Shown here: in pieces, positions 57,241-64,000 of the stretch
Layout of the letters: every line of letters begins with the position of its first letter
Numbering within the stretch: position 1 is the first letter of the stretch
Source: Microbotryum silenes-acaulis
Lineage: Eukaryota > Basidiomycota > Microbotryomycetes > Microbotryales > Microbotryaceae
Direction: 5' to 3'
DNA length: 64,000 bases
Assembly: GCA_003665825.1 (NCBI GenBank)
Contig: QPFY01000009.1
Span: forward strand, 682,001-746,000
Position numbers and translations under genes: made by a program
The notes under the pieces: model-generated
Database searches by the model: none
What the model was told of the DNA's origin: nothing
Seen by the model: only the letters and a program-made list of their open reading frames with translations

Positions 57241-60200
57241 AGTTTGCGCGCCGAGATTTTGAAGGCCCCCCGCATTACTGCCCTTTCGAGTTCACGACAC
57301 TGGCCGAACGCCGAACGCCCACTCGCTTCTCCGAGACCACATGACCCTTTCGAGTGATGCGGTGGTCGTTCCTCTGCTAAGCGGTGAAGATCGAGATGAT
57401 AGTCGGTACGACGTCAACCTTGACCTGGGCGTGGATCACAAGGGTGAGGAGGACGCCTCGCAAGCTATCGAGGACCGATTCCAACCGCCCTACTTGCGAT
57501 CTGGCAAGGGAGGAATGACGTCGTACACAAGTCTCGTTGGACAACACTTCAAAACAACCCGAAATGTACACAAAGGCCTCGCTGTGATCGTCTTCATCGT
57601 CTTCATAGTCGTGACGACGATCATTCTGGTTGTGCGCCGAGACCGTGACGTGGCGACCGTCTTGTCGCGCCTGCACGAATGGGAGTTGTCGGGCGAGGCT
57701 GGGTCAGGTGTTGAGCAAGCTCAAGGCCTCGATTGGTCTGGAGAGGCTGAAATGTGGAGGAACTACAAGTGGGAGTTCCAGGAACCTCACGAGAGTCTCA
57801 CTCAGATGGTCACGGCGCTCACGAAGGTGAGACTCGAGCACAGGCCGAGGGTTTGGCACTGGTCGCCGCGCCCGCGTCGCTGGCTGTGATCAGGTCTCTT
57901 GAGCCTGAACATCGTTGTTGACCCTGTTTCCTTTTCTTCGGCCCCTGCGCTTCCATTCCTTCGAGTGCAGGAAGAGGTTACTATCAGAGAATGGCTCCTG
58001 TCGACGAGGCCCCTTTCACAGACCGGCGCGCCCGTCGGGTTATCGCAGAGCTCGCCAGTTCCAGCACGGATCCGCGAAGGGCCCGCGATGGTTCGAACGG
58101 GTGCAGGACCAGGGAGCTATAGAAAAGGGTCGCGTAAAAAGTGAGTTTGACTCTGATACGGCTCCAGAGCACCGACCGGAGGCGCTTTTGATTGAGGGTG
58201 AGAACTTCCTCTTTTTTTGCCTTTCCAGGTGGGAGTCGCTGCGTGACGAATGGCAGACCGGCCGTCCACACTCACAATGCCGCAACACGTCATGGATGGC
58301 CGATTATGCGAAGCTACATCACGAGATCGTGACTAGAGCTGGTCGCCCCAAGATCCTCGAATTCAGCTGTCGGAAAGGCCACAGCTGCGGCGGCATTTCG
58401 GACCGGTGCGTGATTGTTACTTTGTACTCGACTCCACCAGAAGCCGCAGCGCTGATACGCCGTTTCGTTCGAGTGTCGTACTCGCCTCGATAGACTGCTG
58501 GGTATATTCACTTCGCTTCTCTACGCCATTCTCACCAACCGAGCACTACTCATCACCTGGGACGTATTGCCTTTCGAGATATTCTTTGATGCCGTCCGGA
58601 TCGACTGGGCACAGCCATACATGCCCATATCGAAACGCTCGATTCACCCTGGTCTACCCGTGCTTGAGGGGCAGTTGGTCAGCATCAATAGCGTCGATTT
58701 GCTCCAGATGGTTGCTCCTCCGATGTCGAATATGGAGTACTACTTGGGCGTCGAACTTTTCGATGAGAAGCGCGACGATCCGCCTTGGCTCCAGGTAAGC
58801 TTGCGGAGGGGTGATCTCTTGCATCTCGCTCGTCACTTCAATGCCGCTCCAATGCGCCTCGACCTTCCTTCGCGTGCACCTCAACGGGCTCTGATCAGAA
58901 CAACGTCGGAACCGTATTCTACAGGTCTCGACGAATCGAGGAGGAGTTATAACCTCTTTCGACTATTCCGCGGTGAAGCCTGCATTGCTGGAACGGGGGT
59001 TCGATCGGACAACCGCCTACTCCTGCATGGCCGACTTCCTCTTCCGGCCCAAGCGCGAGTCGATGCGCTTCATTACTGAATACGATTCAGTGTTCAGTCT
59101 CCCTACTGTGTTCTCCATTGCACTTCAGATTCGGACAGGAGACAGCTCTATGGTGAGCCTGCATGGAATGTCTATCGCGAGACCCAGCTCGGTATTATTC
59201 GCAGCAGCGCTTTGCTGAGCGATGAGAAATGATAGCCCTGATGAGTTGGCCTCATTTCATCATGAAGATTCTGACCCAAGCCATCAACCCTCCTTTTTGG
59301 CCATCGATTTCCCGAGGGTTTCTAGACGGATTCCAGGATAGATACGATCAATACCGTCAAACTTCACCAACAGTTCTTTGACTGCGCCGACAAGCTCGCC
59401 GAGCGTTACGCGCGGGACGATCAGAAGGTCGTGTATTACCTCGTCACGGACTCACCCACATTGGAGGCAGCTGCCTTGAGGCAATTCCCCGACCGACTCG
59501 TCGTCACTGGGCTGACCCAAGGTCATCCCGAGTTCGTGTATGGCGTCACCGGTTCGGCATTAGCGAAGGTGGCTGACTACACGACGAATGCGCTGGTGGA
59601 AAGCATGCTTATCGAGAGTGCGTGACCGTGCCAAGGCTCGGCTCGGGACCAAATGCTCCAGTCTAAATTCGCTGAACCTCGTCTTCCCATCCGGTACCCC
59701 CAGAAACCGACTATCAAATTATCACCGATACCAGTGGGTTTGGGAAACTCCGTACGTCTGTCGATTCGGTCCGACTGTGACCGAGAAAAGTTCATTGTCT
59801 ACAGCTTCGGCTTTGGGAAATGCTAATGAGCCCCCTGTTGACCCACAGCCGTTTTTATCAGAGGGGTGGAAGGAACAACGATCTCTCTGCCAATGGAAGG
59901 GAGTAGCGCCGTCGATTGCGCGAATACTGATGGGTGGGTCCCTCGAAACCTCTCGAAGCTCGATCCTTGATGTGAGCGCAAGCTGATGAGCAGGTTTTAT
60001 CGGATCTTGTCACTGTGCGCCCCCAACCGCTGCCCCTGTCCACTGCATCTCCCATTCACTGCAACAGATTCAAATCGTTTTCTGAATTGGCTTCAACCTG
60101 GTGAGGAGTTCAATCGCATTCTCAGTCTATCGCACCCACAGAATATTGCCAAGCTAACTTGACCAGTTTGGTCCTTGATCACTTAATAGGTCCTTGGGCT

Positions 60201-60257
60201 AGAAGAGGTTCACTGTGGCGCCCCGCCCCTCAATCCGCTTCATCAGAGCCATTAACC
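57241..60257 (+). repeat. segmental duplication, copy B
   Basis: Second copy of the 42823-45845 segment, same orientation, offset about 14.42 kb. Confidence 0.9.
57341..59826 (+). CDS. fucosyltransferase-like type II membrane glycosyltransferase, copy B
   Basis: Paralogue of the gene at 42.9 kb with the same seven-exon plan: 57341-57826, 57971-58140, 58229-58405, 58494-58794, 58925-59152, 59374-59617, 59735-59826; in phase, 565 aa. The cytosolic head and membrane span match copy A except for Asn in place of one Asp. Differences: a cluster of changes at about 58664-58711 (EGQLVSINSVDLLQ here, KRQLLTIINTEVHK in A), another at the exon 5 start (VSTNRGGV here, FEANRGAA in A), two extra residues in exon 6, and a C-terminus ending FGFGKC that A lacks. 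The full-length end makes B the better candidate for the ancestral state. Function as for copy A: Golgi glycosyl transfer, sugar unknown. Confidence 0.7.
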
Positions 60258-60345
60258 CGAGTTGTCATTTTTGTCTATGTAACTAGGGCTCGGGGGGCGC
60301 TCCGCGCCCACCTCCCGGACCGTGGGGGGCGCGCGGCTGAGAACC

Positions 60346-61860
60346 TTATTTTATCGTGCGTGCCTTTATGTACATGTAGATTTCTCCAACATTGCTTTCG
60401 ATCCATTCGGTATCGTTCTTCATGACCCAGCTAGAAAGTCCATGTGTTGGTGGTCTAAGCGCAAACTGCATATCCTTGTGGGCACGATTCGCTTCCGCGT
60501 CCGCCCTTCGGTTTAGTACTGACCATTCATCTTGTCCCGTCGTGTGGGCTTTCACGTGGTGTACGGTAAGCATTGACCAGCGTTCGGAGCCACGAGTGAT
60601 ACGAGCGACTGGGTATTTTCCTGGATTATTCCCGCTCTGGGTGCGTCTGCCACTCTTGATGAGCCGCGCCGTTCCCAGATGATGATAGTGATCGGTGCCC
60701 CGTCTGAGGTCATGTATCGCGCAGCAATCACCGCCACAATGAGCGCGGTAACTTCCGCTTGCTGAATTGTTGCACGATACGGGAGAAGTAACCTAAGGTC
60801 CACTGGGCCCACCACTGCTGTGCCGTGGATGTCAGACAGGTCCCCCAATTTGTGACCGAGCCATCCGTTGCCCATACGCTCTGCCGAATCTTCTGTGTCG
60901 GGTCGAGTCCCTGTGCTCTGATCTGCGCTTCCACGTTTGCCATGATGTCGTTCTCCTGTTGGCTACATCGAGCCTGCCGACTCTGACGGTCGTTCGTTCC
61001 CCGGCCGGAAGTCTCCAAGGACAGGAGCTCTTTCCTTGCTGTCCGTGCGATCAGCTCAAGTTGCGCTCTGGTTTGAGGGCTTTCCCCAGCGATCAGGTTC
61101 ATCCTGCAGCCCAGGTCTGAGAGGGTTCGTGTGTTTGCGGTTTTGAGTGCTTGTACCGCGGAGTTGATGGCCCGACCTCGATGGCGTCTGGTATGCTTGA
61201 CTAGTAAGTGTGCCAAGTTGACGTTCCCGGACCGCAGACTGATGTCGTCGGTGTTCGCTATTTCCAGTGGGTGACAGGCGTCCAAGATCGTAAAGGCGTT
61301 TGCCCAGTTTGGCGCAATTGTCCTTGTCAAGTATTTCTTTTTATATTTTTCTGCCCCCCAAAGTTTAAGCAGGCTTCTCCCCTTTGTTTTCTTTCTCGCG
61401 TGGTTTCTTCGCCCGGTCGCCAGTGGCATCGATTTCGTTCTGATTCGCACTTGTTCGGCCCGCAGTGCAGGTCGCTGAGCGTGATTTGAGCCATCGCTCG
61501 CATCGTCGGCAAGTGGTGGTTGAGATCCCGTAGTACTCCTGTTACGATCATATTTGCATTAAGCCTCCAGATGCTTGAAAGTCCCATGCCGAATTCTGCT
61601 ATCGGCATACATAGGAGTTTAGCGCTTGCCGTAAGGGGTAAGTTGAAGTACTGCTAGACTTGATTCGCGATCAAGTTGTCAAGTTTTTTCTCTGCTTGTT
61701 CCATGCTGGCTGGGCTAAGACTCAGCTTTACCCGAATCTTGCTAATCACGGCTTGTTCTAGATATCTCAGCACCGCCGTCAGTGGCAAACGTTGTGTTGG
61801 CATTGATGGAATCCCCGAACAGCTGATAATAATTTTGATACTTTCAAAGTGAGAGTGTTC
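60346..61860 (-). pseudogene. non-LTR (LINE-type) retrotransposon remnant
   Basis: The minus strand carries the end of a LINE ORF2. First comes an RT thumb-like part with LPLTASAKLLCMPIAEFGMG and LNANMIVTGVLRDLNHHLPT (about 61650-61490). Then an RNase H domain is split over frames: start VWATDGSVTN near 60865, end VHHVKAHTTGQDEWSVLNRR followed by ADAEAN near 60565-60500. A TAG at about 61656-61658 and frame changes between the parts make it inactive. The reverse-transcriptase palm and endonuclease are not in the window. Confidence 0.65.
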
Positions 61861-62574
61861 ATAGTCCAGTGAGGTTCGACTCGGACGTCTCTGGGTCCGT
61901 GGGGCCCGGGGGTGCTTCGATTGCCATTTTGGCGTGAGGACCCGGCGGCAGTTGGACTTTCTGTCAGTCTGTCAGGAAAGTATGGTTGTATCGTCCTTCA
62001 CCTGATTATCGTTCCTATTATGGTACTTGGGATTGAGCCTAGCGGCGTGTCATTCACTCCTTAGTCACTCAATCTCCCTACTTTACTAGTCTCTAATCTC
62101 TCTCCTTATTAGCTTTACGCTTCACTTTCTAGCCTTTCGCGTCCGAAGGTTTCTAGGTATTAATATAATTATACTGTTACTGAAATCTACCAAATAAATA
62201 AAAGTGTGTCTGGCCACTCTGTTCTCGTCCCTGTTCATTGGACTGAGTCGTGGTCATCATCAGATTCCACTTGAGAAAATTTCTGCGACACTTTCCTCCT
62301 CATTCTTTCCGTGGCTGCCTGGTCCACGAGGTGGTTCGGTGTTTCCCCTATGATGAATATCTTTGTCTTTTCGGCCCAGTCCATCTGGGCTACATATGCC
62401 TCCTGAAACGTTCCCATGAGCAGCGCCCTTCGGCTACACATGCGCGCGCGAAAATTAAAGCGAAGGCGCGTGAGAAGGCGTGCGACGGCGGGCGTAAAGC
62501 CGGGGTTTGCCTGTTCCCGCTGTTCCCGCTGTTCCCGCTCGTGGCAGGCAACGCTCAACAGACCCGCACACACG
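61861..62574. other. intergenic, ADE12 promoter side
   Basis: About 710 bp. A TGTTCCCGC triplet repeat (about 62512-62540) lies just before ADE12. No other feature seen. Confidence 0.45.

Positions 62575-64000
<1,426 letters not shown>

Overview
The window is nuclear DNA of a fungus, very probably a basidiomycete. The genes are GC-rich and cut by many short introns (mostly 50-100 nt, GTGAGT/GTAAGT/GTCAGT donors, CAG/TAG acceptors). The housekeeping genes are fungal (POM152, bifunctional HIS7, SYO1, ATP20, SER3/33, BIO2, ADE12), and a Plavaka-type CACTA transposon, a family known mainly from Basidiomycota, is present. A Pucciniomycotina yeast or smut is my guess, but the sequence alone does not prove it. 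I joined exons by hand, keeping reading frame across each splice site; most models below close exactly in phase.

Layout. 1-8.6 kb: ALDH7-type aldehyde dehydrogenase (-, runs off the left edge), an INO80 Ies4-like subunit (-), and the nuclear-pore membrane protein POM152 (+, 8 exons). 8.6-11.1 kb: decayed coding sequence, a 1,268-bp terminal-inverted-repeat element, and a degenerate fragment of POM152. 11.7-18.6 kb: HIS7 (+), the ribosomal-protein import symportin SYO1 (-), and a two-exon gene of a small unknown family (-). 18.6-23.7 kb: gene-poor DNA, a Ty3/gypsy integrase-chromodomain remnant between inverted LTRs, and a multi-membrane-span pseudogene. 23.9-42 kb: SER3/33 (-), BIO2 (-), an uncharacterised 667-aa protein (-), a relic of the 18-kb family, a SAS4-domain protein (+), ATP20 (-), and an alpha/beta-hydrolase of the YML020W type (-).

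42.8-62 kb is a transposon-rich island. Two near-identical 3-kb segments (42.8-45.8 and 57.2-60.3 kb) each hold an intact seven-exon, membrane-anchored, fucosyltransferase-like gene. Between them lie an apparently complete 7.7-kb Plavaka element with two divergent genes and a broken reverse-transcriptase gene. A non-LTR retrotransposon relic follows the second copy. At 62.6 kb normal gene content returns with ADE12, which runs off the right edge.

The conserved genes serve amino-acid, purine, biotin and aldehyde metabolism, mitochondrial ATP synthase, the nuclear pore and ribosome assembly; no metabolic gene cluster is evident. The most unusual content is the duplicated glycosyltransferase locus around the Plavaka element, the accessory gene of that element, the LTRs in opposed orientation, the new TIR element, and a SER3/33 start codon split by an intron.
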